Both the position numbers and the translations under genes were made by a program. A model generated the notes under the pieces. It had not been told where the DNA came from and ran no database searches. It saw nothing but the letters and a program-made list of their open reading frames with translations. 64,000 nt of DNA from Flavihumibacter cheonanensis (GTDB taxonomy: Bacteria; Bacteroidota; Bacteroidia; Chitinophagales; Chitinophagaceae): the NCBI RefSeq assembly GCF_022352215.1, contig NZ_JAKRWF010000001.1, positions 2,033,522 through 2,097,521 of the forward strand. The letters run 5' to 3'. Positions 16,678-25,563 of the stretch are shown one piece after another (within the stretch, counting starts at the first letter, position 1; the number at the start of each line of letters is the position of its first letter).

Positions 16678-18867
16678 ATGAATCTGATCAAAAAAAATCC
16701 CCTTCAATCCCTGGGATATGGATTTGTAGAAAATCAATATCTCAAGGAAGGGAAGGATGAGTATTTCCATAGAAACCGCCAGAACAACAGTGGCATCCAA
16801 TACCGGCAGCTCACAGCTTATGAAATTGAAGTATTGGTGCGCAACCGCAACCAGAGTGACGACTGGAATAAGTTACTGGTATCCGATGCTTTTAATCCGG
16901 AGTTAGTAAAGAACTGTAAGTTTTACGGACTGGTGCGGATTGGCAAACTCGAGCCGTATTGCCTCGAGTTTAACAACCTCAAGATGGCAGTGGGACTGTA
17001 TAACAGCACCATCATCAGTTCTGACTTTGGAGACAATGTGGTAGTGGATAATGTGAATTATCTATCGCATTTTATTATTGGAAATGAAGTGATGCTGGTG
17101 AACATCAATGAACTGGCTACTTCAAGTCACTCTAAATTCGGGAATGGGATTTTGAAGGAAGGCGAAGAAGAGAAAGTGAGGATATGGCTGGAAGTCTGCA
17201 ATGAAAACGGAGGCCGCAGAATATTGCCCTTTGATGGCATGTTGCCGGGAGATGCGTATTTGTGGAGCCGGAACAGGCAGGACGAGCAGTTGCAACAGCG
17301 CTTTGTGGAGATGACGAATAATCGTTTCAGCAAGGACAGAGGGCAGTATGGTCAGATTGGTGATAGGACAGTAATTAAGAATTCCAGGATACTGAAAGAC
17401 GTATACATTGGAAGTGATGCCTATATCAAAGGCGCGAATAAAATCAAAAATGTAACCATCCATTCCAAACCGGATGCCCGCAGCCAGGTAGGTGAAGGTT
17501 GTGAGTTGGTGAATGGCATTATTGGAGAAGGCTGCAGGGTCTTTTATGGCGTTAAGGCAGTGCGTTTTATAATGGCAAGCCATTCACAATTGAAATATGG
17601 TGCTCGCCTTATTAACTCTTATCTTGGAAACAATGCAACGATCTCCTGTTGTGAGGTATTGAATTCCCTGATTTTTCCGGCGCATGAACAGCACCACAAC
17701 AATTCCTTTTTATGTGCTGCATTGGTAATGGGTCAATCCAATATGGCGGCAGGAGCAACAATTGGATCCAATCATAACTCAAGAGCAGCGGATGGAGAAT
17801 TGATTGCAGGCAGAGGCTTCTGGCCTGGCTTGTGTGTGAGCCTGAAGCACAATTCACGATTTGCCTCCTTTTCGATTCTGGCCAAAGGAGATTATCCTGC
17901 CGAATTAGATATCAGACTACCTTTTTCATTGATCAGCAACGATGTAACGCATGACCAACTGATAGTGATGCCGGCTTACTGGTTTGAATACAACATGTAT
18001 GCATTGGCAAGAAACTCCTGGAAATACGTAGCGAGAGATCAGCGCATTGAAAAACTACAGCAAATTGAATACGATTTTCTGGCACCGGACACAGCAAATG
18101 AAATGCTGGAGTCGTTGGATATATTAACGCTCGCAACAGGAAAAGCCTGGTACCAGCAGCAGGGGAAAGAAGCAACAGAAAGACAGTGGCGGACAAAAGG
18201 AAGAGGGTTGCTGGAGGAGGGGGAAATGGCAATACAGGATCTTACCATAGAATTGGAACTGGCTGAAAACAGTCAACGTCCTGTATTGATTAAAAAAGCG
18301 GCGATGGCCTATCAATGGTTCAGCCGTTTGCTGGATTATTATGCAGCCAAAGAGATTCTGCTTGCATTTGAGCGAAATCCATTGAGTACACTGAACCGTA
18401 TGGTGGCAAAATTGCCCAAAGCAGAAAAGGTGTCCAGGTGGACCAATATCGGTGGGCAGTTGGTGGAAGCAGCAACAGAAGACCAATGGCTATCAGCTAT
18501 CCGGTCGGGCAAAATAAAAAGCTGGGAAGAACTGCATGCTCGCTACCAGCAGGAAACGGATCAATATGCTTTGCAAAAACTAAAGCATGCACTGGCAATT
18601 TATAAGCAACGCCATGGGGTGGATTTATCCTCAACCTCAGCAGAGGTTCGACAACTACTGGAAAATGCCATCAGTACCCGTCAACTCATGACCGAAAAGA
18701 TTTTCGAAAGCCGGGCCAAGGATTACCAAAACGAATTCAGGCAGATGGTTTATAACAATGAAGCGGAAATGGAAACAGTAGTAGGTAAATTGAGGGAAAA
18801 CAGTTTTATCTCGGATGAGCAGAAAGCATTCCGTCAGTTTAAAAAGAAAGTGGAAGGGTTGATATAA
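16678..18867 (+). CDS. DUF4954 family protein with left-handed beta-helix repeats
   Basis: 729 aa. The middle (about 90-420) contains many hexapeptide-like repeats, such as the run around TVIKNSRILKDVYIGSDAYI and NATISCCEVLNSLIFP, expected to fold as a left-handed beta helix like that of sugar-nucleotide acyl- and nucleotidyltransferases. The C-terminal third is helical and highly charged. DUF4954 is a Bacteroidetes/Spirochaete family; no activity can be assigned with confidence. Its position 9 nt after glmS suggests a shared transcript and a link to amino-sugar nucleotide metabolism (inference). No signal peptide, so it is cytoplasmic. Confidence 0.85.
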   Translation: MNLIKKNPLQSLGYGFVENQYLKEGKDEYFHRNRQNNSGIQYRQLTAYEIEVLVRNRNQSDDWNKLLVSDAFNPELVKNCKFYGLVRIGKLEPYCLEFNNLKMAVGLYNSTIISSDFGDNVVVDNVNYLSHFIIGNEVMLVNINELATSSHSKFGNGILKEGEEEKVRIWLEVCNENGGRRILPFDGMLPGDAYLWSRNRQDEQLQQRFVEMTNNRFSKDRGQYGQIGDRTVIKNSRILKDVYIGSDAYIKGANKIKNVTIHSKPDARSQVGEGCELVNGIIGEGCRVFYGVKAVRFIMASHSQLKYGARLINSYLGNNATISCCEVLNSLIFPAHEQHHNNSFLCAALVMGQSNMAAGATIGSNHNSRAADGELIAGRGFWPGLCVSLKHNSRFASFSILAKGDYPAELDIRLPFSLISNDVTHDQLIVMPAYWFEYNMYALARNSWKYVARDQRIEKLQQIEYDFLAPDTANEMLESLDILTLATGKAWYQQQGKEATERQWRTKGRGLLEEGEMAIQDLTIELELAENSQRPVLIKKAAMAYQWFSRLLDYYAAKEILLAFERNPLSTLNRMVAKLPKAEKVSRWTNIGGQLVEAATEDQWLSAIRSGKIKSWEELHARYQQETDQYALQKLKHALAIYKQRHGVDLSSTSAEVRQLLENAISTRQLMTEKIFESRAKDYQNEFRQMVYNNEAEMETVVGKLRENSFISDEQKAFRQFKKKVEGLI

Positions 18868-18873
18868 TTCCGC

Positions 18874-20946
18874 CTACCAGATTTGTTTCAGAATAGTAGG
18901 AGTTCCTTTTTGATCAGTAAGCCGAAACAGGAGCCATTGGTTTGTTTTTCGAGGCAAAGGAATCCAATGACTGGCTATTCCCGATGGTTGATTGATTGGG
19001 TGACGCAATAATAGTTGTCCGGCTGCAGTATATACTTCCAGCAAATAGCGACCCGCCTCCCTGCTATCAATTTGAATAGAGGAAGATGCTGCATTCAAAC
19101 GAACCTGGTTCTGCAATGGCAGTATCGTACCTGGAAATCTAATAACCTTTGAATACTGTTGGGCGCCATTGCCGTCAATCAATTTAACTCTGCACAAAGC
19201 ACTGGTTTGGCGGTTTGGTAAATTATAGTAATACACTCGTTTTCCGGGTATGTACTGTAGCGTTGCAACTGATTTAAACGGCTCCCCTCTTTCTGCCAGT
19301 TCCACTTCCATAGCTGCTGGCTCTGTTCCGCCAGCCAGTTCCCAGTTTACGCTCCAATAACCAGCATTTCTGCTGATCCAGAAGGACTCCACCAGCACAG
19401 GTAGAATATTCGCACCACCTGTTTTATTGGCCAGTGTAAACCTGGAAGCACTCAATAGGTTTCGGTCCAGTGCAATCGTTCGGATCCTGCCTTGTTCAGG
19501 ACTTGAACCAGGTGTTAGTCCATCCCTAATAGAGCTCCATTGATTATCAGCAAAAGCAGCTATACTAAGTGCTGCCGTATCCAGAATGGTTCCACTATGT
19601 GCTCCTGAATAACTAAACTCAAAAACCGGATCAGGTGAATTGAGATCGGGCACACTGAGAATAGTCCAAAACTCAAGAGAAGAAATCGTGCTGATACCGG
19701 GTGCCAGTTGTTGTCCTTCTATGTTGGCATCATCACGATGATAGGAAAGCTTCATAGTCCCGGAAAAATTAGCAACCTGAACCAGGCTTACAACATCTTT
19801 GTTAATGAGAGGAAAGCTGGTGGTATCCTGTGAATTAAATCGTTTTTGAATAGTGCCTGCGATACCTGTACCAACAGCATGCGTAAGCCGGGATTTTTCA
19901 GTTAAGACCAATTGATGCCCCATCGTTCGAAGGAATCCCTTTTTAAGGTTTACATCATAAGGAAGGACAAGATCTGATAACAATTGCAAACCGGCAGCAT
20001 TGTCTATCATGAACCATATACTATCCAGTACTTGCCCGGATGAATAAATTTGTTGTAAAGAAGCACCTCCAAATAATAGGCAACCGGTAGCTCCGGATTG
20101 ATTAGATTCCAGGATACGGGAGTTAAGTTCTTCCAGATTTCCCATTAGTTTCAGACAGGAACTCCTGTTGCCAGTTGACATATTTAAAGTGGCCTTATCG
20201 AGTCGAAGCGTACCATTCACCTGAATGGTATCACTGAAATGCAGACTGAAAACAGTTCCGCTGTCTACAACCAGATCACCTCTGATCAGCGCGGAATTGG
20301 TACCGGAGGAAGAATAGGTACAAGTACCAGCCGGACTCGCAACGGAAGACAATTCCAGGCTACCGAAGACCCTACCACTGATGGATAAAGTAGAAGCAGC
20401 ATCAGTGTTTTCCATTCTGAACACACCGTTCTCTGTCCCTTCAGCCCTGCTCAGTTGATTCACCAGGTCTGCATGGCCGGTTCTGCTTTGATGAATATAT
20501 CGGCCACCATTTTCTATTCGGATGGAATCACTAATGCGGAGCGCATACCCACTACTGCTACCTGACGCATTGATGAAAGCTGCATTCTTCCGAAGCAGGA
20601 GCGTATAACCCATACCCATAGTCGAAAATCCTCTTGGCAAGGGAGAGCCGCTTGAACTAGTAACTGTATTGGTAACGGGGAGTAAGATGCGAATGAAGGA
20701 GGAACCGGTTGGACTAATCTCAAGCGATTGTACAACAACCCCTGTATCGGGGAGAATCACTTCATAACTGGCTGTAAGAAAGCTGTTATCCAACAAGACA
20801 TGATCCAGGGAGTCAGGAACTGTTTCTCCTTCCCAGTTGAGCGGATTATTCCAAAAGGTTGTATTACCATTGCCGGTCCATTTTTTTTGGGCATAACTGC
20901 ATGGGACCACAAGCAGCCAGACAATACCCCAACACCACAATTTCAT
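18874..20946 (-). CDS. Large secreted adhesin-like protein with T9SS-like C-terminal domain
   Basis: 690 aa. Signal peptide at 1-19 (ending CSYAQ). The mature N-terminus (WTGNGNTTFWNNPLNWEG...VPDSLDHVLLDN) is the motif that begins many Bacteroidetes beta-helix adhesins. The middle is Ser/Thr/Gly-rich with beta-strand periodicity. From about 515 (NILPVLVESFWISRN) a fibronectin-like segment appears. The last about 75 residues (RYLLEVYTAAGQLLLRHPIN ... FRLTDQKG) resemble the type A sorting domain that directs proteins through the type IX secretion system. Surface location is therefore likely; ligand unknown. A PorD-family T9SS protein is encoded at 44.2 kb. Confidence 0.75.
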   Translation of the reverse strand: MKLWCWGIVWLLVVPCSYAQKKWTGNGNTTFWNNPLNWEGETVPDSLDHVLLDNSFLTASYEVILPDTGVVVQSLEISPTGSSFIRILLPVTNTVTSSSGSPLPRGFSTMGMGYTLLLRKNAAFINASGSSSGYALRISDSIRIENGGRYIHQSRTGHADLVNQLSRAEGTENGVFRMENTDAASTLSISGRVFGSLELSSVASPAGTCTYSSSGTNSALIRGDLVVDSGTVFSLHFSDTIQVNGTLRLDKATLNMSTGNRSSCLKLMGNLEELNSRILESNQSGATGCLLFGGASLQQIYSSGQVLDSIWFMIDNAAGLQLLSDLVLPYDVNLKKGFLRTMGHQLVLTEKSRLTHAVGTGIAGTIQKRFNSQDTTSFPLINKDVVSLVQVANFSGTMKLSYHRDDANIEGQQLAPGISTISSLEFWTILSVPDLNSPDPVFEFSYSGAHSGTILDTAALSIAAFADNQWSSIRDGLTPGSSPEQGRIRTIALDRNLLSASRFTLANKTGGANILPVLVESFWISRNAGYWSVNWELAGGTEPAAMEVELAERGEPFKSVATLQYIPGKRVYYYNLPNRQTSALCRVKLIDGNGAQQYSKVIRFPGTILPLQNQVRLNAASSSIQIDSREAGRYLLEVYTAAGQLLLRHPINQPSGIASHWIPLPRKTNQWLLFRLTDQKGTPTILKQIW

Positions 20947-21035
20947 AACTCACTTTTTGTCCCGACCAAGTTACAGTTACCTGATTGTACAAAAAGCGCG
21001 AAGTAGCCGATTGGGTTAAAAAACGGTATCGGTTT

Positions 21036-21245
21036 TTATTGTGCAACACTATCAACGGCAGTTGAATCAAGTGCTGCCTGCACAGTAGAATCGATTGCTT
21101 TGGCAGCATCTCTTGCAACTTTGGCGGCGGAGTCAGCAGCTGCTTCAATAGCAGTACTATCAACAGTGGTTCCGGAAGAATCCGAACTATTGGAACAGGA
21201 TATCATACAAACAGCTAGTCCAATAACAAGCAATACCGTTTTCAT
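21036..21245 (-). CDS. Small Ala/Asp-rich lipoprotein
   Basis: 69 aa from the ATG at 21245. The open frame extends further upstream, but that part overlaps der in another frame. N-terminus MKTVLLVIGLAVCMISCSNS contains a lipobox (MISC) with the Cys at residue 17. The mature part is short, rich in Ala, Asp, Ser and Thr, with a heptad-like pattern (ADSAAKVARDAAKAIDSTVQ) expected to be helical. The function is unknown. It begins 10 nt after the end of der on the same strand, so it may be the last gene of an era-der transcript. Confidence 0.65.
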   Translation of the reverse strand: MKTVLLVIGLAVCMISCSNSSDSSGTTVDSTAIEAAADSAAKVARDAAKAIDSTVQAALDSTAVDSVAQ

Positions 21246-21255
21246 ACTAAAGGGT

Positions 21256-22569
21256 TTATTTTTTACGGAAGAAAATACGAACAGGTACCCCTTTGAAATC
21301 AAAGGTTTCACGCAGCTTGTTTTCCAGATAATTACGATAAGGAGTTTTAATATCATCCGGGTAATTACAGAAAAATGCAAAGGAAGGGACGTGGGTAGGT
21401 AATTGGGTTACGTATTTAATACTAACCGGATTACCTCTAACAACCGGCGGATGGTAAGCAGCGATGGCTTTCAGCATTACATCGTTGAGTTGAGAAGTTG
21501 GAATTTTTTTCTTTTTATTTTCTACCACCTCAAGAGCAATTTCAATTGCCTTGAAGATGCGCAATTTGTCTTTGGCGGAAATAAACAAAACAGGTACATC
21601 TGTGAAAGGCGCCAGTCTCTCTTTCAACTGCTTTTCATAATCCCTTGCCGTATTGGTTTGCTTTTCAACCAGGTCCCATTTGTTTACGAGGATAACAATC
21701 CCCTTTCCTTTTCTCGCAGCCAGGCTGAAGATGCTGAGATCCTGGGCAGAAATACCTTTTTCTGCATCCAGCACCAGTAAACAGACATCGGCTTCATCCA
21801 TGGCTTTGATAGCACGGATCACAGAATAGAATTCGAGGTCTTCATGCACTTTTTGTTTTCTACGAATACCCGCTGTATCGATCAATACAAATTCCTTCTG
21901 GAACATATTGTAGTGAGTATGAATGGTATCTCTGGTAGTTCCGGCGATATCACTCACAATGGTTCTCTCCTGTCCAACCAGCGCATTCAACAAAGAGGAT
22001 TTACCAACATTGGGTTGTCCGATGATAGCAAACTTTGGGATGTCAGCAGTTTCATCATCCGCCAGGCGATCTTCGGGAATTGCTTCCACCACCGCATCGA
22101 GGATTTCACCGGTTCCACTACCACTAATAGCAGAAACAAAGAATATTTTTTCAAAACCAAGACTGTAAAATTCTGTCGCCTCCAGCATGCGTTGGTTGTT
22201 ATCCACCTTGTTTACCACCAGGTAAACTGGTTTGGTAGTGCGACGCAGTACATCTGCCATTGCTTCATCCAGGTCTGTGATACCGGTAGCGGTATCCGTC
22301 ATAAAGATCAGGGCATCGGCTTCATCCAGTGCAATCAGTACCTGTTTTTTGATCTCCTGCTCAAACACATCATCGCTTTTAGGTACAAAACCGCCGGTAT
22401 CAATCACGTTAAAGGTTTTACCATTCCATTCCGCAATACCATATTGACGGTCGCGGGTTACGCCACTCACATCATCTACGATTGCCTTTCGCTGTTCCAG
22501 CAGCCGATTGAAAAAAGTACTCTTGCCAACATTCGGCCTACCAACTATTGCTACAGTATATCCAGACAT
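21256..22569 (-). CDS. der: Ribosome biogenesis GTPase Der (EngA)
   Basis: 437 aa, typical. Essential GTPase in 50S subunit assembly. Two GTPase domains in tandem: P-loops GRPNVGKSTFF (near residue 9) and GQPNVGKSSLL (near 183), switch II motifs DTGGF and DTAGIRRK, and the base-specificity motifs NKVD and NKWD. A KH-like domain closes the C-terminus (about 350-437). The gene is followed closely by the small lipoprotein gene and preceded by era, separated by a repeat-containing 144-nt spacer. Confidence 0.97.
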   Translation of the reverse strand: MSGYTVAIVGRPNVGKSTFFNRLLEQRKAIVDDVSGVTRDRQYGIAEWNGKTFNVIDTGGFVPKSDDVFEQEIKKQVLIALDEADALIFMTDTATGITDLDEAMADVLRRTTKPVYLVVNKVDNNQRMLEATEFYSLGFEKIFFVSAISGSGTGEILDAVVEAIPEDRLADDETADIPKFAIIGQPNVGKSSLLNALVGQERTIVSDIAGTTRDTIHTHYNMFQKEFVLIDTAGIRRKQKVHEDLEFYSVIRAIKAMDEADVCLLVLDAEKGISAQDLSIFSLAARKGKGIVILVNKWDLVEKQTNTARDYEKQLKERLAPFTDVPVLFISAKDKLRIFKAIEIALEVVENKKKKIPTSQLNDVMLKAIAAYHPPVVRGNPVSIKYVTQLPTHVPSFAFFCNYPDDIKTPYRNYLENKLRETFDFKGVPVRIFFRKK

Positions 22570-22570
22570 G

Positions 22571-22605
22571 GGAAGTATGAATTATGAATTTGGAAGTATG
22601 AATTA
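22571..22605. repeat. Direct repeat GGAAGTATGAATTA x2, 21-bp period
   Basis: GGAAGTATGAATTA occurs at 22571-22584 and 22592-22605, between era and der, with related ATGAATT words between. Simple intergenic repeats of this kind occur in many Bacteroidetes genomes. Confidence 0.7.
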
Positions 22606-22685
22606 GGGATCTCTAATTTAAAAAACCCGACATCGACTTCTATTCTATGATTATTTTGTTTTTATTTTTTGTTTTGTTTTCCTCC

Positions 22686-22715
22686 GTCTCACTTCTGACG
22701 TCTGACGTCTCACTT
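22686..22715. repeat. Direct repeats GTCTCACTT x2 enclosing tandem CTGACGT
   Basis: GTCTCACTT occurs at 22686-22694 and 22707-22715, also 21 bp apart, enclosing two tandem copies of CTGACGT (22695-22708). The second copy overlaps the stop codon of era. Confidence 0.7.
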
Positions 22716-23583
22716 ACTTGTATCCATACTCCCTCAAATACAAATCATTATCCCTCCATTTCGGACGCACTTTTACGAACAGCTCGAGAAATACTTTTTG
22801 TCCGAGGAATTTTTCGATTTCTATGCGGGCCCTTGTGCCCAGCTCCCGAATCATTTTACCACGTTCCCCGAGGATGATTCCCTTTTGGGTATCGCGGTGA
22901 ACAATGATATCTGCCATGATTTTTACCAGGGTAGATTTCTCCTTGAATTCCTGCACCAAAACCGCAGCATGATAGGGAATTTCATCCTGGTATAGCTGGT
23001 AGATCTGCTCGCGAATCAGTTCTCCCACAAAAAAGCGGGTAGGCAGATCCGTTAGGTTATCCTCATCGAAAAAGGGCTCACCTTCCGGCAGATAACTCAG
23101 GATTTTTTCCAATAAGGCAGGCAAACCGGTTTGCTTAAGAGCTGAAACCATCAGTATCTCCCGTACATAAGGTTTGTTCTCAAAAAACTGTTTGGCAGCT
23201 GTTAGCTTTTCTTCAGGCACACCATCAATTTTATTGAGCACCAACAACGCCGGAACCTTTAATCGCAGGGCAGTAAAAATGGCATCACTCTCTTCCAGGT
23301 TATCAGAAACATCCACCAGGAGAATAGCCAGATCCGCATCTTCCAGGGCGCTTTTAACGGCCTGCATCATGCGCTCATGCAACTTGTACCTGGGTTCAAT
23401 AATACCGGGGGTATCCGAAATGATAATCTGGTAACCGGGTTCAGTCAGAATGCCCTTGATACGATGGCGGGTGGTTTGCACTTTGGGTGAAACAATAGCC
23501 AGTTTTTCGCCCAGCAGGGCATTTAAGAGAGTGCTCTTACCGGCATTAGGCCGACCAAAAATATTTACAAATCCAACTTTCAT
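22714..23583 (-). CDS. era: GTPase Era
   Basis: 289 aa from the ATG at 23583 (MKVGFVNIFG); an ATG three codons upstream (23592) is possible. Essential GTPase binding the 3' end of 16S rRNA during 30S maturation. Seen: P-loop GRPNAGKSTLLNALLG, switch II DTPGI, NKID, and the C-terminal KH domain (about 200-289) with the typical ILGERGKMIRELGTRARIEIE motif. A 7-bp inverted repeat (CTTTAGC/GCTAAAG) surrounds the upstream region. It lies downstream of the initiator tRNA but beyond its terminator, so it has a separate start. Confidence 0.97.
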   Translation of the reverse strand: MKVGFVNIFGRPNAGKSTLLNALLGEKLAIVSPKVQTTRHRIKGILTEPGYQIIISDTPGIIEPRYKLHERMMQAVKSALEDADLAILLVDVSDNLEESDAIFTALRLKVPALLVLNKIDGVPEEKLTAAKQFFENKPYVREILMVSALKQTGLPALLEKILSYLPEGEPFFDEDNLTDLPTRFFVGELIREQIYQLYQDEIPYHAAVLVQEFKEKSTLVKIMADIIVHRDTQKGIILGERGKMIRELGTRARIEIEKFLGQKVFLELFVKVRPKWRDNDLYLREYGYK

Positions 23584-23684
23584 CTTTAGCATTTAAGACA
23601 GGAGTTTACGCTAAAGAAGATCAGGGAGGTAATCAAATTCCAGCGCGAACATCCGGTCGCATAGAATAAACGAGTATAAAGCTA

Positions 23685-23717
23685 CAATAAAAAGCCAGCA
23701 AGTCTCCTTGCTGGCTT

Positions 23718-23718
<1 letters not shown>
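23685..23718 (-). terminator. Rho-independent terminator of tRNA-fMet
   Basis: A perfect 12-bp stem (left arm 23691-23702, right arm 23707-23718, loop of 4) is followed on the minus strand by a TTTTTATT tract. It begins immediately at the 3' end of the tRNA. Confidence 0.88.
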
Positions 23719-23792
<74 letters not shown>

Positions 23793-23802
23793 ATTTGGAT
23801 TG

Positions 23803-23833
23803 CAAATGTACAGCGATAACTGTTCCCTTCCAA
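23803..23833 (-). promoter_or_regulatory. tRNA-fMet promoter (-33 TTG, -7 TACATTTG)
   Basis: The minus strand has TTG (complement of 23831-23833, inside a TTTTTTG run), a 20-nt spacer and an exact TACATTTG box (23810-23803). The mature tRNA begins 10 nt after the box. It is the best complete Bacteroidetes promoter in the window. Confidence 0.75.
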
Positions 23834-23848
23834 AAAATTCTTTTAAAA

Positions 23849-24568
23849 TCATCCATCCTTACGTGAAATGGAACTGGCGCCACTGCTTTTCATATCCCGG
23901 ATCAGGCCTTCACCTTTAATCCTGATATCCGAAGCGCCGCTTGCTTTGGCTGAAATTTCTTTATTAACCACCACATTGATAGAGGAAGCACCACTGGCAT
24001 CCAGTTCACAGTAATCCGTTACCAGGTCCCAGCCCTTTACAGAACTAGCTCCACCTACATTTGCTGCCAGTTTCCCGATTTTGCCTTTCAGGCGGGTATC
24101 ACTGGCACCTCCCAGGTTCATGGTCAGTTCCCGGCATTCCAGTTCACCTTTCATATCACTGGCACCTCCCAGTTGAATATTCAGGACATCCTGTTTTAAT
24201 ACCCCCATTATTGAAATATCACAGGCTCCATTTGCCTTGATCATGGTCAGGTTCTTAATGGAAACATAGGCTTTCATTTTCTTATCACCTCTCCAGTCGT
24301 TCCATCCTTTTCCATCAAACCAGATTTTCAGCACCCCATCCTTCACCTCGGTCCGGATTCTGTCATTTACTTTTTTATCAACGGAACTAACAGCCACACC
24401 GGATTCATCTCCCTGAGAAATGTATATATCAATAGCGCTACTTGCATCGATAGCAGTAAAGCTGCCAACGGATCGTTGTTCTGCATTCGCATCATTGATT
24501 AAAAATTTCTGAGCCCGACCGGCAACAACACTCATTACCAGTCCAATTAAAAGCAGGTATTTTTTCAT
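23849..24568 (-). CDS. GIN-domain (DUF2807) exported protein, copy 1
   Basis: 239 aa with a signal peptide (about 1-19, ending VAGRAQ). The mature protein begins with the head motif NAEQRSVGSFTAIDASSAIDIYISQGD. It continues as a DUF2807 putative auto-transporter adhesin head domain, with repeated GAS-D/S words (GASDTRLKG, GASSVKGW, GASSINVV, GASDIRIKG) that form the rungs of a right-handed beta helix. Function is unknown; the fold suggests an extracellular or periplasmic binding surface. It lies 4 nt after a paralogue, indicating tandem duplication and one operon. Confidence 0.88.
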   Translation of the reverse strand: MKKYLLLIGLVMSVVAGRAQKFLINDANAEQRSVGSFTAIDASSAIDIYISQGDESGVAVSSVDKKVNDRIRTEVKDGVLKIWFDGKGWNDWRGDKKMKAYVSIKNLTMIKANGACDISIMGVLKQDVLNIQLGGASDMKGELECRELTMNLGGASDTRLKGKIGKLAANVGGASSVKGWDLVTDYCELDASGASSINVVVNKEISAKASGASDIRIKGEGLIRDMKSSGASSISRKDG

Positions 24569-24572
24569 ATAC

Positions 24573-25295
24573 TTATTTACTTTGAGATTTTACACTTCCG
24601 CCACTACCAGTTCGTAAGTTACGGATCAATCCACCACCTTTGTAATGAATTGCGCCACCACTGCTGGCTTCGGCATTTAATTCTTTGGTAACGGTGATAT
24701 CAACTACACCACCACTGCTTACATCTGCTGAACAGTAATTACTGGTTAATCCATATCCTTTGAAAATTGCGCCACTGCTGGCTTCTACGTTGAGTTTTTC
24801 TGCCGAACCGCTAATTTCTGTTATAGCGCCACTACTGTTATCAGAACTGATTTCTGTAGCAGTAAAGCTGGCTTCAATGATTGCGCCGGAACTGGCATCC
24901 AATTTAATTTTAGATCCTTTAATAGTGCTGGCTGTTTTTGCGATGGCGCCGGAGGAAGCACTTAATTCAGTCAGTTCCCGAACCGACACATAGGCTTTAA
25001 ACTTGAGGTTCTTCCTCCATTTCCAATTGCCATCGGTATGATCAATATATACTTTCAGCACTCCGTTGTCTACCACCGTTTTAATGCGGTCGGTATATTC
25101 AGGATTGGAGCAACTCACCGCTACCGCCTCTTTATCTCCTTGTTGTAACAAGAGTTCAATGCCGGTAGATACTTTAACACCGGTAAAACCTCCCACTGAA
25201 CGCTCGCGGGCATTGTTATCGGTAATGGTAGTAGTTTGGGCCAGGAGGCTGGTGCTGACAAAAAGCAGCAGGAAAAGGTTTATCAGTTTACGCAT
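24573..25295 (-). CDS. GIN-domain (DUF2807) exported protein, copy 2
   Basis: 240 aa, signal peptide at about 1-19 (ending SLLAQ). Same order of elements as the downstream paralogue: NNARERSVGGFTGVKVSTGIELLLQQGD, then a DUF2807 beta-helix with SSGAI/SSGGV repeats (instead of GAS-D), such as ASSGAIIEAS, NSSGAITEIS and ASSGGAIHYK. The C-terminus is Ser/Lys-rich. This copy is first in the pair. The repeat core differs in sequence from copy 1 although lengths match within one residue, so the duplication is old. Function unknown. Confidence 0.88.
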   Translation of the reverse strand: MRKLINLFLLLFVSTSLLAQTTTITDNNARERSVGGFTGVKVSTGIELLLQQGDKEAVAVSCSNPEYTDRIKTVVDNGVLKVYIDHTDGNWKWRKNLKFKAYVSVRELTELSASSGAIAKTASTIKGSKIKLDASSGAIIEASFTATEISSDNSSGAITEISGSAEKLNVEASSGAIFKGYGLTSNYCSADVSSGGVVDITVTKELNAEASSGGAIHYKGGGLIRNLRTGSGGSVKSQSK

Positions 25296-25400
25296 GATGG
25301 TTGTATTTTCAGTAGGACGGATCAGTTCCCCAAAATGTTACAGCAATTTTATTTTTTTTGGTCTTAACTTGCAGCCTGATTACGGCCGTAGTCAAATATC

Positions 25401-25488
25401 AGTTTCCCGGGGTGCTGAGGATTTAAGGTCCAAGGCTGAGATAATACCCGTTGAACCTGGTCAGGGTAATGCCTGCGCAGGGAAGGTG
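25401..25488 (+). promoter_or_regulatory. TPP riboswitch (THI element)
   Basis: The two conserved cores of the thiamin pyrophosphate aptamer are present: CCCGGGGTGCT (25406-25416) in the 5' part, then CTGAGATAATACCCGTTGAACCTG (within 25436-25459) and GGGTAATGCCTGCGCAGGGAA (25463-25483). The closing P1 helix can form from TTTCCC (25403-25408) and the 3' GGGAAG. The aptamer is 76 nt upstream of a TonB-dependent receptor start. I see no strong terminator after it, so control may be at translation. TPP binding normally lowers expression. Confidence 0.93.
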
Positions 25489-25563
25489 GTTGAATAGCAT
25501 TTATTCCTCCTTTTGCTTTCGCAGCATTTCTCTCAAATCATTTTTTCAACTTAATGAAACACA

